A DNA stretch of 64,000 nt from Spongiibacter marinus (GCF_016906995.1 NZ_JAFBBD010000001.1:1-64000); one strand, 5' to 3'. Positions 8,886 to 17,191 are shown, counted from the stretch's first letter. The notes: generated from the letters alone by a model not told the origin. Numbers and translations are program-made.

Positions 8886-10596
8886 AACCCAACTCCGTCA
8901 GATACCTTTTCATCACGTCTTCAGCTTCCGTCACCTGTGAATCCAGTTGCTTCAACGACACCCGGTATTTGTCCCACCACCGTTCCAGCTGGGTAATGAC
9001 CTTGGCGTCTACATCACCCACGGTTTCCCGTATGGCTTCCTTGGATTCAATTTCTGGTTTGAATTCAAAGTAGTCGGTATCGCGCTTCACAAAGACCGTA
9101 CTGACATCAAAGTCTTCCAGTATTTCTTCACGGATGTACTCGCTTTCCACTTCACGCACGGGAATACCACCATGCAAGATCGCCCGTACATCATAGATTT
9201 CCGGGGGTGGGCTGGTATCGGCATAGCGGCGAATATTCAGGTTGTAGTCGTTTTCGGCAATGTTCACCAAGGTCACGACCTTTGAATACCGTTTGATCTC
9301 TACATAGTCGTCAAAGGTCTGAACGATCTTTTCAATGTCCTTTGGGCGAAGCTTGTTCTGGTTCTTGCCTTCTTCAAATTCCAGTTCGCTGTTGATGAAC
9401 AGCACCTTGCCTTTGCGCTCAGCCGGTTTGTTCTTGTTGATGATCAACAGACAGGCAGGAATACCGGTACCGTAGAACAGGGCTGACGGCAGACCAATGA
9501 CCGCTTCCAATAGGTCATCGCTCAGTATGCCCTTACGGATTTCTTTCTCACTGGAACCCCGGAACAGCACCCCATGGGGCATGACTACGCCCATCATGCC
9601 TTCCGCATTCAGACTGGCGATCATGTGCTGGACGAATGCCAGATCACCGGCGTCCTTCGGTGGAGTACCATATGGGAAGCGACCGTAGTTATCGGCATCC
9701 GCTTCTTCCTTACCCCACTTTTTCAAACTGAAAGGCGGATTGGCGATTACCCGATCAAAGGTCATCAGCTGACCACCTTGGGTATGCTGGGGTTCTCTCA
9801 GTGTGTCGCCCTTGGCAATGTCTGCGCTGTATACGCCGTGCAAGAACATGTTCATCTTGCAGATCGCCCATGTGTTCAGGTTCATTTCCTGACCGAACAA
9901 CGACAGGTTCGAAGGGTTCTCACCATTCCGGGCTAGGTAGTTACGGGTTTGCACCAACATACCGCCAGAACCCGCTGTAGGGTCATAGATGCGCATACCC
10001 GCATGGGGCTTGAGTAATGACACCAGCAGCTGTACCACTTCAGAGGGGGTATAGAACTCGCCCCCCTTCTTACCCGCTGAGTCCGCGAACATCTTGATCA
10101 GGTATTCGTAGGCAGTACCCAACAGGTCAGGACGCTCGAAGTCTTCGTTGCGCAGACGGTGGCGACTGAAGTGGCTCAACAGGTCACGCAGCTTCTTGTC
10201 TGACAGCTTGTTCTTGATATTGAAGTCGATGGATACCAACACACCTTCCAGTGAGGCGTTGTATTCTTCGATGGCTTCGGTGGCTTTGTTCAGTTCAGCA
10301 CCAATGTCGTGCTTCAGGTCTTTGATGGCATCCCATCGGGACACAGGTGGAATATAGAAGGTCTTGTCGTACTCGTCTTCGTCGTCAGCCAACTCACGGG
10401 CTTGAGCTTCGGTCTTACCTTTACCGATGTAGTACTGAACGACACCCTCTTTGGCTTCTTCAAAAGCATCCGACAGACGCTTCAGGAACATCATGCCAAA
10501 GATGTAGTCCTTGTATTCGGACGCGTCCATGTTGCCGCGAAGGATGTCGGCGGCTTCCCAGAGGAAGGACTCGAGTTGCTGGAGCGTAATTGCCAT
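8878..10596 (-). CDS. hsdM: Type I restriction enzyme, N6-adenine methylase subunit
   Basis: HsdM methylates adenine in the site chosen by HsdS. The N-terminal helical domain (residues 1-160, from [19 protein letters not shown]) is followed by the methylase core with [16 protein letters not shown] motif [11 protein letters not shown] (about 205) and catalytic motif IV NPPF (about 284). All key residues are present. I start it at the ATG 10596 (MAITLQQLE), which has AAGGAAAA upstream; the frame is open for 15 more codons. Coiled-coil-like C-terminal residues fit the HsdS contact. It is first gene of the minus-strand operon and is divergent from the S-like/M-like operon 257 bp away. Confidence 0.96.
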   Translation of the reverse strand: MAITLQQLESFLWEAADILRGNMDASEYKDYIFGMMFLKRLSDAFEEAKEGVVQYYIGKGKTEAQARELADDEDEYDKTFYIPPVSRWDAIKDLKHDIGAELNKATEAIEEYNASLEGVLVSIDFNIKNKLSDKKLRDLLSHFSRHRLRNEDFERPDLLGTAYEYLIKMFADSAGKKGGEFYTPSEVVQLLVSLLKPHAGMRIYDPTAGSGGMLVQTRNYLARNGENPSNLSLFGQEMNLNTWAICKMNMFLHGVYSADIAKGDTLREPQHTQGGQLMTFDRVIANPPFSLKKWGKEEADADNYGRFPYGTPPKDAGDLAFVQHMIASLNAEGMMGVVMPHGVLFRGSSEKEIRKGILSDDLLEAVIGLPSALFYGTGIPACLLIINKNKPAERKGKVLFINSELEFEEGKNQNKLRPKDIEKIVQTFDDYVEIKRYSKVVTLVNIAENDYNLNIRRYADTSPPPEIYDVRAILHGGIPVREVESEYIREEILEDFDVSTVFVKRDTDYFEFKPEIESKEAIRETVGDVDAKVITQLERWWDKYRVSLKQLDSQVTEAEDVMKRYLTELGYE

Positions 10597-10762
10597 TCCG
10601 TTGATTTTCCTTATGTTTCCATGCTGCCCAGCAAGGGGCATGCACAGAGTGTATAAAAGCTGCTGCCATTGTAAAGCGCTATCGCCAGCGCATTTTTATA
10701 GTGCGGCCACACTCCACGAACTGCGGACTTATGGGGCAGTTATTCCGCGACAAGCCTTAATT

Positions 10763-10779
10763 TCGTATTTCGTTTACGA
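10763..10779. promoter_or_regulatory. 17-bp palindromic operator candidate, site 1
   Basis: TCGTA-N7-TACGA with a TTTCGTT spacer. The right arm ends one base before the -35 hexamer of the promoter at 10780-10808. An identical arrangement (same arms, same 7-base spacing) lies at 10814-10830, with centres 51 bp apart, close to five helical turns. This is the signature of a dimeric regulator binding as two aligned units. The regulator is not identified. Confidence 0.6.
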
Positions 10780-10808
10780 TTGACATTTTACCACCTCAGC
10801 CCTACCAT
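10780..10808 (+). promoter_or_regulatory. Sigma-70-type promoter of the S-like/M-like operon
   Basis: A perfect -35 hexamer TTGACA (10780-10785) is followed after 17 bp by TACCAT (10803-10808; four of six consensus bases). Transcription would begin near 10815, inside the second operator palindrome. The downstream ribosome site AAGGGGGT lies 5-12 bases before the ATG at 10854. Confidence 0.6.
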
Positions 10809-10813
10809 TTAAA

Positions 10814-10830
10814 TCGTATTTTAATTACGA
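10814..10830. promoter_or_regulatory. 17-bp palindromic operator candidate, site 2
   Basis: TCGTA-N7-TACGA with a TTTTAAT spacer, overlapping the expected transcription start. Together with site 1 it brackets the promoter, so occupancy should repress the operon, perhaps with a small DNA loop. The spacer bases differ from site 1 while the arms are identical, which argues for selection on the arms. Confidence 0.6.
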
Positions 10831-10853
10831 ATAATTATTTTAAGGGGGTAAGC

Positions 10854-11447
10854 ATGGCAGCAGGAAATTTGACTCCCCTTGGCGAAATTGCCGAAATTTT
10901 TATGGGTGCGACGGTCAGTTATTACTCCAAATTGCCGCTAGAAGGTGAGGATCGCCTATTGTTAATTAGCGGAAACAGCTTGGACGAACACGGAAATATT
11001 GTGGAATCTCGGCTTATTCCGGTATGGAAACACAAACACAACACAAAGCGCTTTATTGCACAGACTGGCGATGTACTCGTATTGGCACGGGGCAATATTC
11101 GAGCAACCGTCTTTGCCGAGGCGCTGCACGCAGAACCGCTATTAACCTCCGCGAATTTCGCGATAATTCGCCCACATCAGCCAGAAGTTAGCCACGCTTA
11201 CCTTGCCGAACTTATTAACACACCCTCGTCGCGCGAGAGGTTGGGTTTGTCGTTGGGAAAAGGCACCCCAAGCATTAGGGCTGCTGATCTTCGTCGTTTA
11301 AAAGTACCTATACCTGACCCACAGACGCGCAAAGCTATTGCAGAAATTCGTGATGCAAGGAATGAAGCATTCCGAGCGACACAGGCCCTTGCCGAACAGC
11401 AATATGCGACGGCAACGAGCATGATTGAGGGGTTATTGTGGTCATGA
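10854..11447 (+). CDS. Half-size HsdS-like DNA-recognition protein
   Basis: The protein resembles one half of a type I specificity subunit: a single recognition-domain-like fold (residues 1-150, opening LTPLGEIAEIFMGATVSY) and the conserved helix-plus-coiled-coil tail (KVPIPDPQTRKAIAEIRDAR, about 148-167). At 197 residues it has only one recognition domain; half-S proteins of other systems work as dimers on palindromic sites. It begins 46 bp after the promoter's -10, with ribosome site AAGGGGGT, and its TGA overlaps the next ATG (ATGA), so it is translationally coupled to the degenerate HsdM homologue. Its natural partner is therefore probably that protein, not the canonical HsdM encoded divergently. 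Confidence 0.8.
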   Translation: MAAGNLTPLGEIAEIFMGATVSYYSKLPLEGEDRLLLISGNSLDEHGNIVESRLIPVWKHKHNTKRFIAQTGDVLVLARGNIRATVFAEALHAEPLLTSANFAIIRPHQPEVSHAYLAELINTPSSRERLGLSLGKGTPSIRAADLRRLKVPIPDPQTRKAIAEIRDARNEAFRATQALAEQQYATATSMIEGLLWS

Positions 11448-12745
11448 ACAGCGAGAAAACCCGCATAATTTCCAAGCTTTTGGAAACCCGTGACCTCTGC
11501 AAGGGCCGCATTAAGCCCGATGAATTCTGCGAGGCCGTCGCGCTGTTCTTGGCGCTTGGCACCAAACACCCCGGCATAATTACCGAGGTACTCAAGGATG
11601 AAGAAAAATTCTGCGCTCCCTATGAAGGCTTTCTGTATAGATCACTCGCAGAAATACAGAAAAGAGAGCCCGATTTACCTTGGGACCCCTCGGGCCTCAG
11701 CCGCCTGTCTAACCTTGTCGCAAGAGCCATTGCGGAATTCACACTTTACCACCTGAATGAGCTCCCTATAACGGCCCAAGCTGTTCGTCAGTACTATGCT
11801 GAGCGTTATCACCGACCCTCTCGCAGTTATGTGAGACAAGCCAGTTTTTTTCAATATTTACTGGGGGATTTAAGCGGTAAGTCTTTTATCGACAGCCATT
11901 GTGGCTTGGCCTTTAAAAGCCAAAGACTAAAACCGAAGCATGGTGTTTTTGTTGAGGACGACAGCAAGATTGGCGTTCTCAGCCACCGCTTTCATATTGC
12001 AGAAAAGCGAGACGCTGCATTCATACGCCAAGATTACTTGCTAGGTGCCTGTGGGGATGTGGAACATGCTATTAACCCCCTAGCCTACGAACCTGAGCTT
12101 TATGATACAGCCTTAGTGGAGCCGCCAGCGGCTCTACCTCTTAGTGAGCAACAGCGCATTTCCTACCAGCAGCACTTCCCCTTTGTGCTTAAGCCCGAAG
12201 GAGAGCTACCAAGTACCGCAACACTTTCGCTCTGGCTTCAACAAACTTTTCGACAACTCAAGAAGCAGGGAAAGGCGTATGTGATAGTTCCTGACGGCTG
12301 GCTATCCAGAGGGGGCTATGATGGGCAGATTCGTGACTATTTCCTAAGCAATGGTCACGTTGAATCAGTGATTGCTCTGGACAGCATTCTCGACTGGACG
12401 TCTTTACTGGTGATTCGCAAGTTAGCGAAAGCGGATGAACCTGTGCGCTTTATGAAGCAATCATCCGCGCTGATGAATGCCCTAGCTGAGCCAAACCCTT
12501 CGGAAAATAGTTTTTACACAAGCACCGAACAAGATTCCGTTGCAGTGGATATCAAGGAACTTCAACGGGGGGATGCCAATGGTCGATATAGCGATCTTTC
12601 ACCCCAACGCTTCCTAGAGGCCAACAAACCTGAAAATCATCGGGATACCCTGGCTATTGAGCAAAGGAAATTAGCAAAGGCTGAAGCCAAAGCGAAGGCA
12701 GCTCAAGCAACGCTTGAAGCGCTTATGGATAAGTATGGTCGGTAA
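11444..12745 (+). CDS. Degenerate HsdM-like protein, probably methylation-inactive
   Basis: The fold follows HsdM: an alpha-helical N-terminal region (1-110), a methylase-like core and the family C-terminal stretch YVIVPDGWLSRGGYDGQIRDYF (shown at about 280-300), then a charged coiled-coil tail (385-430). Both catalytic signatures are lost. The SAM motif I position reads SFIDSHCGLAF (about 148) in place of DPTxGSGG, and motif IV reads VEPPA (about 225) in place of NPPF. So no adenine methylation is expected. The ATG at 11444 overlaps the stop of the half-S gene; a GTG at 11438 is a less likely start. The frame is intact and not decaying, so loss of catalysis seems selected. A DNA-binding or decoy role with the half-S protein is inference. 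Confidence 0.78.
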   Translation: MNSEKTRIISKLLETRDLCKGRIKPDEFCEAVALFLALGTKHPGIITEVLKDEEKFCAPYEGFLYRSLAEIQKREPDLPWDPSGLSRLSNLVARAIAEFTLYHLNELPITAQAVRQYYAERYHRPSRSYVRQASFFQYLLGDLSGKSFIDSHCGLAFKSQRLKPKHGVFVEDDSKIGVLSHRFHIAEKRDAAFIRQDYLLGACGDVEHAINPLAYEPELYDTALVEPPAALPLSEQQRISYQQHFPFVLKPEGELPSTATLSLWLQQTFRQLKKQGKAYVIVPDGWLSRGGYDGQIRDYFLSNGHVESVIALDSILDWTSLLVIRKLAKADEPVRFMKQSSALMNALAEPNPSENSFYTSTEQDSVAVDIKELQRGDANGRYSDLSPQRFLEANKPENHRDTLAIEQRKLAKAEAKAKAAQATLEALMDKYGR

Positions 12746-12758
12746 CTAGGAGGCAATT

Positions 12759-13154
12759 ATGGCAAACACTATACATTTCCCAAAGTTAGCTAATCAGTAT
12801 GTGGGTGTATACGGCACACTAAAGAGCGGTTTTAGCAATCACTCGCTGCTTGGGGACAGCCCATTAGTTGACGAGGGGTGGATTATGGGAATTTCACTCT
12901 ATGATCTAGGCCCCTTCCCTGGCGCAACGCGGAGCGCTTCCGAACAACCTGTTTTTGTTGAAGTGTATGCCGTAGACGATGACACACTGGCGGCATTGGA
13001 TCACTTGGAGGGCTATAACCCGGATTCTCCGTGCTCTTCGCTCTATATTCGACAGCAGATGCAGTTGGAAGCAGGCCCTAACTGCTGGATATATCTCTAC
13101 AACAAGCCCATAGACGGCTATCTCAGGCTCGATGACGGCATCTGGACTGGCTGA
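12759..13154 (+). CDS. Gamma-glutamylcyclotransferase-like (AIG2/GGCT fold) protein
   Basis: The N-terminal YVGVYGTLKSGFSNHSLL is the family's substrate-loop signature (YGTLxxG) and HLEGY near residue 89 supplies the catalytic-type Glu. Length (131 residues) is normal. Enzymes of this fold release 5-oxoproline from gamma-glutamyl-amine compounds; many bacterial relatives have unknown substrates. It is 13 bp behind the degenerate HsdM gene with ribosome site AGGAGG, so it belongs to the same operon. Why a cyclotransferase travels with S-like and M-like proteins is unclear; relatives near defence and toxin genes exist, but I do not infer a function from that. Confidence 0.82.
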   Translation: MANTIHFPKLANQYVGVYGTLKSGFSNHSLLGDSPLVDEGWIMGISLYDLGPFPGATRSASEQPVFVEVYAVDDDTLAALDHLEGYNPDSPCSSLYIRQQMQLEAGPNCWIYLYNKPIDGYLRLDDGIWTG

Positions 13155-13187
13155 TACGGATTTACTAAGACACCACACGGAGTTGGT

Positions 13188-13730
13188 ATGGCGACGATTA
13201 CCGCACGATTGCAACTGGGCAAACCGCACCCTTACGACAATGGAATATGCCAGGGCTACAACGCAATAGAGCTTTATGAGAACAGCAATATTCACTGGGT
13301 AGCTCAAACACGACAAGGCAAAGTCGTCTGGCTACCCAGAACCAGTCATACGGTGGCCGCCGATGGGCTCATGCTATTGGCTGCACTCTATATGCCAAGC
13401 AGCAAGGCTGGGCAAGAGCTGTCAGATAGGTTTTTCCCAGAGAAAGGCTATCAGCGTATCCGCCGCATCCACCTACCAGACGTGACTGACGTAGATTACG
13501 AAACGCTATACAACGACGTACTGACCGCGTTTCATACGGATGCACAGCCCGATAAAAAACGCATCAAATTGTTGGCCTCTGTATATGAGGGGTCTGTTTT
13601 ACACGCACAATTCGACAAGTTTACTGCCCTCGACTGCGACGTGGAGATTCTCACAACTAGCTATTGCAAGGCATATTCAGCATGGAGCGAACAAGAAAAT
13701 ATTCACGAGCGCCCCTTTGAATTGATCTAA
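13188..13730 (+). CDS. Hypothetical protein, 180 aa
   Basis: No family is recognised. The protein is soluble, mixed alpha/beta, without a signal peptide or membrane segment, and has two cysteines near 22 and 155 with a third near 165. It starts with ATG 13188 after a GGAGTTGGT ribosome site and lies 33 bp behind the cyclotransferase-like gene and 15 bp before the zinc-ribbon gene, so it is a middle member of the operon. Conservation with its neighbours in other genomes would be the only quick guide to its role. Confidence 0.65.
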   Translation: MATITARLQLGKPHPYDNGICQGYNAIELYENSNIHWVAQTRQGKVVWLPRTSHTVAADGLMLLAALYMPSSKAGQELSDRFFPEKGYQRIRRIHLPDVTDVDYETLYNDVLTAFHTDAQPDKKRIKLLASVYEGSVLHAQFDKFTALDCDVEILTTSYCKAYSAWSEQENIHERPFELI

Positions 13731-13745
13731 CGGAGAACCACTGTA

Positions 13746-14099
13746 ATGGAAATACACTATTGTTGGCGCTGTGACGCAGAGTTACCATTTTTGGATGAAA
13801 CGGAGTACAGCATTATTAAGCCATTGCTAGGCATTCCTGTACTGATTGACAGAGATAGCGAGGAGTGGCGGTTACTCAACCAAATTCCACTAGATATCTT
13901 TGAGAGTATTACCAGCCACAGGCTTAGTGAGCGGTCAGACATCCATCACCATAGGTTGTCGTTAATGGGACCAGAATGCCCTGATTGTGGGCACTTGCTA
14001 AGATCACCTAAAGCTGCGTTTTGTGCGAACTGCTGGAGCGACGTTAAGCCGAAAAGCAGCGAATCACCGAAGGAACACGCGCAGGAAAAGCGCGCTTAA
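13746..14099 (+). CDS. Small protein with two cysteine pairs (zinc-ribbon-like)
   Basis: There is a CWRC pair at the N-terminus (YCWRCDAELPF) and a CPDCG...CANC set near residues 78-98 (GPECPDCGHLL, AAFCANCW), a pattern of a treble-clef or zinc-ribbon fold. The middle is helical and the C-terminal 15 residues are charged and probably disordered. Such proteins bind nucleic acid or partner proteins; no enzyme motif is visible. It follows the 180-aa unknown gene by 15 bp with ribosome site ACGGAGAA and sits in the same operon. No specific family is claimed. Confidence 0.65.
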   Translation: MEIHYCWRCDAELPFLDETEYSIIKPLLGIPVLIDRDSEEWRLLNQIPLDIFESITSHRLSERSDIHHHRLSLMGPECPDCGHLLRSPKAAFCANCWSDVKPKSSESPKEHAQEKRA

Positions 14100-14123
14100 T
14101 ACCTCGACGAGGAGGGCAGCATC

Positions 14124-14306
14124 ATGGCAACACGTTTTCTGCTTGTTAGTGTTCTTCTACTTAGTGGGTGCGCTGGAACTAACCTACATGTCAATTCAGC
14201 TGGTACGGCGTCCATATCGACGCCTGTTGAGCTCGGTATTGCTCGATGCCATGTGACCGCCAGCGGGAGAAGCTCCGTACGGTACGGGGTAAGCTGTGGC
14301 CGATAG
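14124..14306 (+). CDS. Small lipoprotein, 60 aa
   Basis: Residues 1-16 form a short lipoprotein signal ending in the lipobox LLSGC (MATRFLLVSVLLLSGCAG), so the mature protein would be about 45 residues anchored to the outer or inner membrane. The mature part contains two further cysteines (near 43 and 58) that could pair. A strong GAGGAGGG ribosome site precedes the ATG. It is the last gene of the S-like/M-like operon. The sequence resembles small phage or plasmid surface lipoproteins in size only; no role is assigned. Confidence 0.6.
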   Translation: MATRFLLVSVLLLSGCAGTNLHVNSAGTASISTPVELGIARCHVTASGRSSVRYGVSCGR

Positions 14307-14318
14307 GCATCGTATGCC

Positions 14319-14942
14319 TTAGTATGAAGCCGTGACTTTCTTTTTTATATGAAATCCAGTTTTCCCGTAGCGAGAGCTCTTACCTATCTCACCGAACTGA
14401 ATCCCACCGATCGATAAGCACGCAAATCGATCAAGCGCCTCGACATCAGTTCTGCTGTTTTCAAAGACTTTCGTGAGATACCTTTCCAGGCTCTTACCTT
14501 CTGCGAGTCGATATTGGTCAAGTTGAAACTTATCCACCTTCTTTCGCTTACCACGATTCATTGACGCCACAATACCTTCAATAAGCTTCTTCATTCTTTC
14601 GAATTCAGGGAGGTACTGTTGCCCTTCAATCAACACATGGAAGTGAACAGTATCCTTCGCAGGAGTATCCTCCATCACCACCACCCCCGCCAGGCAATCT
14701 GATTTGACCCGACCATAACGAGCTCTGAAGATTCGCAAATTTAGCTTGTGAAAAAATTCGTTGAGATGCTCCGTGCAGCGGGCTTCCGCCTCTAGATACG
14801 GAAATGTCAATGTTAGGTGGTAGGTCGTATTCATTGACCGCAACCAATCAATTAGTTGCTCCCTGCTATCTGCATTATTCGATGAATATTCCCCACTAAC
14901 CAACTGCTTGATAGATTTTTTACTCAATTTAACGTTATACAT
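14319..14942 (-). CDS. HUH-type Rep-like endonuclease
   Basis: The protein shows the three motifs of rolling-circle initiators in order: YHLTLTFPY (residues about 42-50; motif 1), VHFHVLIEG (about 97-105; the HUH metal motif) and SLERYLTKVFE (about 150-160; Tyr with YxxK spacing, single-tyrosine type). It would nick one DNA strand by a covalent tyrosine link at a double-strand origin. I start it at ATG 14942, preceded by AGAGGAAA; the frame opens 15 codons earlier. At 207 residues it is small, with no helicase domain. It is convergent with the S-like/M-like operon and divergent from the gene at 15154. It suggests that the island can replicate or mobilise after excision; it could instead be a relic of a captured plasmid or filamentous phage. 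Confidence 0.72.
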   Translation of the reverse strand: MYNVKLSKKSIKQLVSGEYSSNNADSREQLIDWLRSMNTTYHLTLTFPYLEAEARCTEHLNEFFHKLNLRIFRARYGRVKSDCLAGVVVMEDTPAKDTVHFHVLIEGQQYLPEFERMKKLIEGIVASMNRGKRKKVDKFQLDQYRLAEGKSLERYLTKVFENSRTDVEALDRFACLSIGGIQFGEIGKSSRYGKTGFHIKKKVTASY

Positions 14943-15039
14943 ATATTTCCTCTTTTTGTTAGACAATAAGATATTCAATGCACCCACTAGCTGGGCACAG
15001 TCGTTTATCTTCTAATTTTCACCATTCCGGTAAGCACGC

Positions 15040-15052
15040 CATAGCTGCTATG
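15040..15052. repeat. 13-bp perfect inverted repeat beside the Rep-like gene
   Basis: CATAGC-T-GCTATG forms a perfect palindrome in the region divergent between the Rep-like gene and the gene at 15154. A run of eight G (15112-15119) and a small CCCA/TGGG hairpin (14983-14996 area) lie in the same region. It is a candidate for a Rep nick or bind site, or for a regulator of the divergent pair. Confidence 0.45.
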
Positions 15053-15153
15053 TACGCGATAACGGACCGAGGAACCGGCCGAAATAGCACCGATTCATAG
15101 ACTATTTATAAGGGGGGGGTGAAAATCCGTTGAAAAAAATTTAGAGTGGCGTA

Positions 15154-15525
15154 ATGACAGCAGCGAAAACACCGGCAACTTCAAGCGCAACGAGGGCTGC
15201 AAGCCGCTCGAAGGCAAAAAGGAGAGTCCAGAAAAAAATCGAAATCCTCCGTGAACTTTGCCCTGAGAAATGCAAATGCGTCGCTAATTTTCGGTGCTTA
15301 AAGGACCTAGGCGCACTGCATAGCGAGGTCCTTCTCATGTCTCATAGCCTCAAGTGGATTTCAGCCGAGCTCAACGATTCCGGTATCAAGACAGTTAGTC
15401 GCAAAGGTAAGTGGGAGCCAACAACGCTGAAGAACATCTTCAGAGAGGAGCTCCCTCGCGCCCTGAAGTGCAAAGATGATCACACTTACCTAAAGGAGCT
15501 ACTCCGAGAGATTGAGGGTGGCTAG
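15154..15525 (+). CDS. Hypothetical basic protein with a recombinase-like C-terminal helix motif
   Basis: Residues 1-30 are Ala/Ser/Lys/Arg rich and probably disordered, then follow a CPEKCKC cysteine group (about 36-42) and a C-terminal segment LKWISAELNDSGIKTVSRKGKWEP (shown in part; about 66-90). The pattern ISAELNxxGIKT...GKWxPTTLxxI is like the recombinase helix found after the catalytic domain of large serine recombinases and in small DNA-binding proteins of mobile elements. There is no catalytic domain, so it is more likely a DNA-binding accessory factor, perhaps an excisionase or Rep partner. It overlaps the 3' end of the convergent integrase gene by 27 bp. Confidence 0.5.
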   Translation: MTAAKTPATSSATRAASRSKAKRRVQKKIEILRELCPEKCKCVANFRCLKDLGALHSEVLLMSHSLKWISAELNDSGIKTVSRKGKWEPTTLKNIFREELPRALKCKDDHTYLKELLREIEGG

Positions 15526-17118
15526 TAATTTTTTAGCCATACCGAACAACTCATCGCCATAATCGATTTTCAAAGCAGGCTCATGGAGTTGACGCAGTCT
15601 CTTACCGGCGGAGTACACTGTTTTTGCCAGAGTCTTTCTGCCATCCTCATGTCCCACCAGGAGGGAGATATACTCGTCCGGTACGTCAGCTCGATCTAGA
15701 GCGGTTATTGCCGTACTTCGGAAGCTGTGCAAGGTATATCTACGCTTGTGGCTGTCATCAGGAAAGTACCCCGTTTTCCAGCGATTGAAGCGGTCTGAAA
15801 CCTTCTTTGAACGGCGGTCATCGTGAGTCACCAACCCCGGCAGAAGGTAGTTGTCAGGTGAATTTGCGATCAACCAATCTACAACCAGCTCACTACCCCG
15901 ATTGAGCGGTATTTCTCGTATGCCAGCCTGAGACTTCGAATAGGGTAGAAAAATGGCTCTTACTCCGTCAACGATCCGGATATCGTCCTTCTTGAGCTGA
16001 CACACTTCCTCTACACGCATGCCCGAGTACATGGCCAGCAGTACTGTCGGCAGGAGAACCCGAGTCGGTGCAGATGTCCCCTTAATACTGAATCGCGCAA
16101 GATCAGGAAGCATCTCCCTAAGCATCGCGTTGTCATAGGCTTCATTGGGGATAGCCTTACGAACCCCTCTCTTGGACTTTGGCAACAGTCCCACTGCATG
16201 CTCGAAAGGGTTGGTATCTGCCGCATCAAGAACACGAACACCATAGCGAAATACGGTAGAAATAGTTGAAATATTGTCAGAACAGGTTGTTTGGCCCGGC
16301 CAATGTTGCTGGGCCTGTTTAACAAACGCCCTGACATGCTGCTTGTTAATCTTATTGAGTGGCATTGCCAGCCCCATCGGAGCCAGGCATTCACGAGCGA
16401 ATAGAGCAACAACTTTTCGGACGTTCTTAATCGCGGAAGTACGAGAGCCATTCGCGACACGGTGTTCAAGGTACTGATCCAATACCTCGCCAAGCGTTTG
16501 CCCATAATCACACTGCAAATACTCGCCGGTGACTTTTGCAAAGTTACGAGCCATAGCCGTATCCCCCAGCAGCTCTATAGCTTTGGCTTCATAGAGGCTG
16601 AGGTAATCACTTGTTCCAAGTGGCGCTAACAGTTGATCTACATTATCTGGGGATAACTGATCGCTATTGCGAACGACGAAGTCCCTACGGTGTTGGTCTA
16701 ACAGCCCCTCCTCTTGCTTTTTGCGGTGAACAATAAGGCTCATTAGATAGTCGTAGAGCTTGGAGGCTTCATCCGGAAGTGACTTATTAGGCTCTTGATC
16801 GGTGGTTTCACACCGATTGGGAGCTGCAATGCCCTCGAACTCCTCGCCTCGAAGCAATGCAAACAATGCCTCCCATTCAGCGAGTATCTTAGCGGCCACC
16901 CCAGCCGCTTCGTGCTTTGAAACTTTACCCGTCGACCTAGTTAGCTCTTTCCGAGGTCTACCCTGCCGTGTTGCAAGAATGGGATTTCCGACCAAATCGG
17001 ACGGTATCCGCTTTCTGACATACCAGTATTTCGACGCACGACGTCGATGCAAATAGTCTGAGCAGTCCCCGATAAACGTTGCGCGATGTGTAGCACTTTG
17101 TGTAGCACCCTGTTGCAT
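15499..17118 (-). CDS. int: Tyrosine integrase of the island, 539 aa
   Basis: This is a full-length tyrosine recombinase. The N-terminal region (YLHRRRASKYWYVRKRIPSDL) matches the DUF6538 DNA-binding segment of many island integrases, followed by a SAM-like core-binding domain (about 215-330). Catalytic residues are Arg near 366 (YSGMRVEEVCQL), a Lys in the following hairpin (LPYSKSQAG), His-x-x-Arg near 463 (LHSFRSTAI), His near 490 (VGHEDG) and the nucleophile Tyr near 502 (TVYSAG). It begins 74 bp from the 18-bp att repeat and reads into the island, the usual layout for the enzyme that inserted the element. It would recombine tRNA-Phe 3' ends. Confidence 0.94.
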   Translation of the reverse strand: MQQGATQSATHRATFIGDCSDYLHRRRASKYWYVRKRIPSDLVGNPILATRQGRPRKELTRSTGKVSKHEAAGVAAKILAEWEALFALLRGEEFEGIAAPNRCETTDQEPNKSLPDEASKLYDYLMSLIVHRKKQEEGLLDQHRRDFVVRNSDQLSPDNVDQLLAPLGTSDYLSLYEAKAIELLGDTAMARNFAKVTGEYLQCDYGQTLGEVLDQYLEHRVANGSRTSAIKNVRKVVALFARECLAPMGLAMPLNKINKQHVRAFVKQAQQHWPGQTTCSDNISTISTVFRYGVRVLDAADTNPFEHAVGLLPKSKRGVRKAIPNEAYDNAMLREMLPDLARFSIKGTSAPTRVLLPTVLLAMYSGMRVEEVCQLKKDDIRIVDGVRAIFLPYSKSQAGIREIPLNRGSELVVDWLIANSPDNYLLPGLVTHDDRRSKKVSDRFNRWKTGYFPDDSHKRRYTLHSFRSTAITALDRADVPDEYISLLVGHEDGRKTLAKTVYSAGKRLRQLHEPALKIDYGDELFGMAKKLLATLNLSE

Positions 17119-17191
17119 AATATCTCCTTAATCTTCAATCAGTTAGAAGTATTTACGCAATTTCAATGGCTTACTTTCGGTGCTAAAAAAC

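Noticed and set aside
15112-15119. Run of eight G as a phase-variation tract
   Set aside because: It is intergenic and not inside a coding frame, so slippage could at most affect promoter spacing; no direct sign of variation in one sequence.
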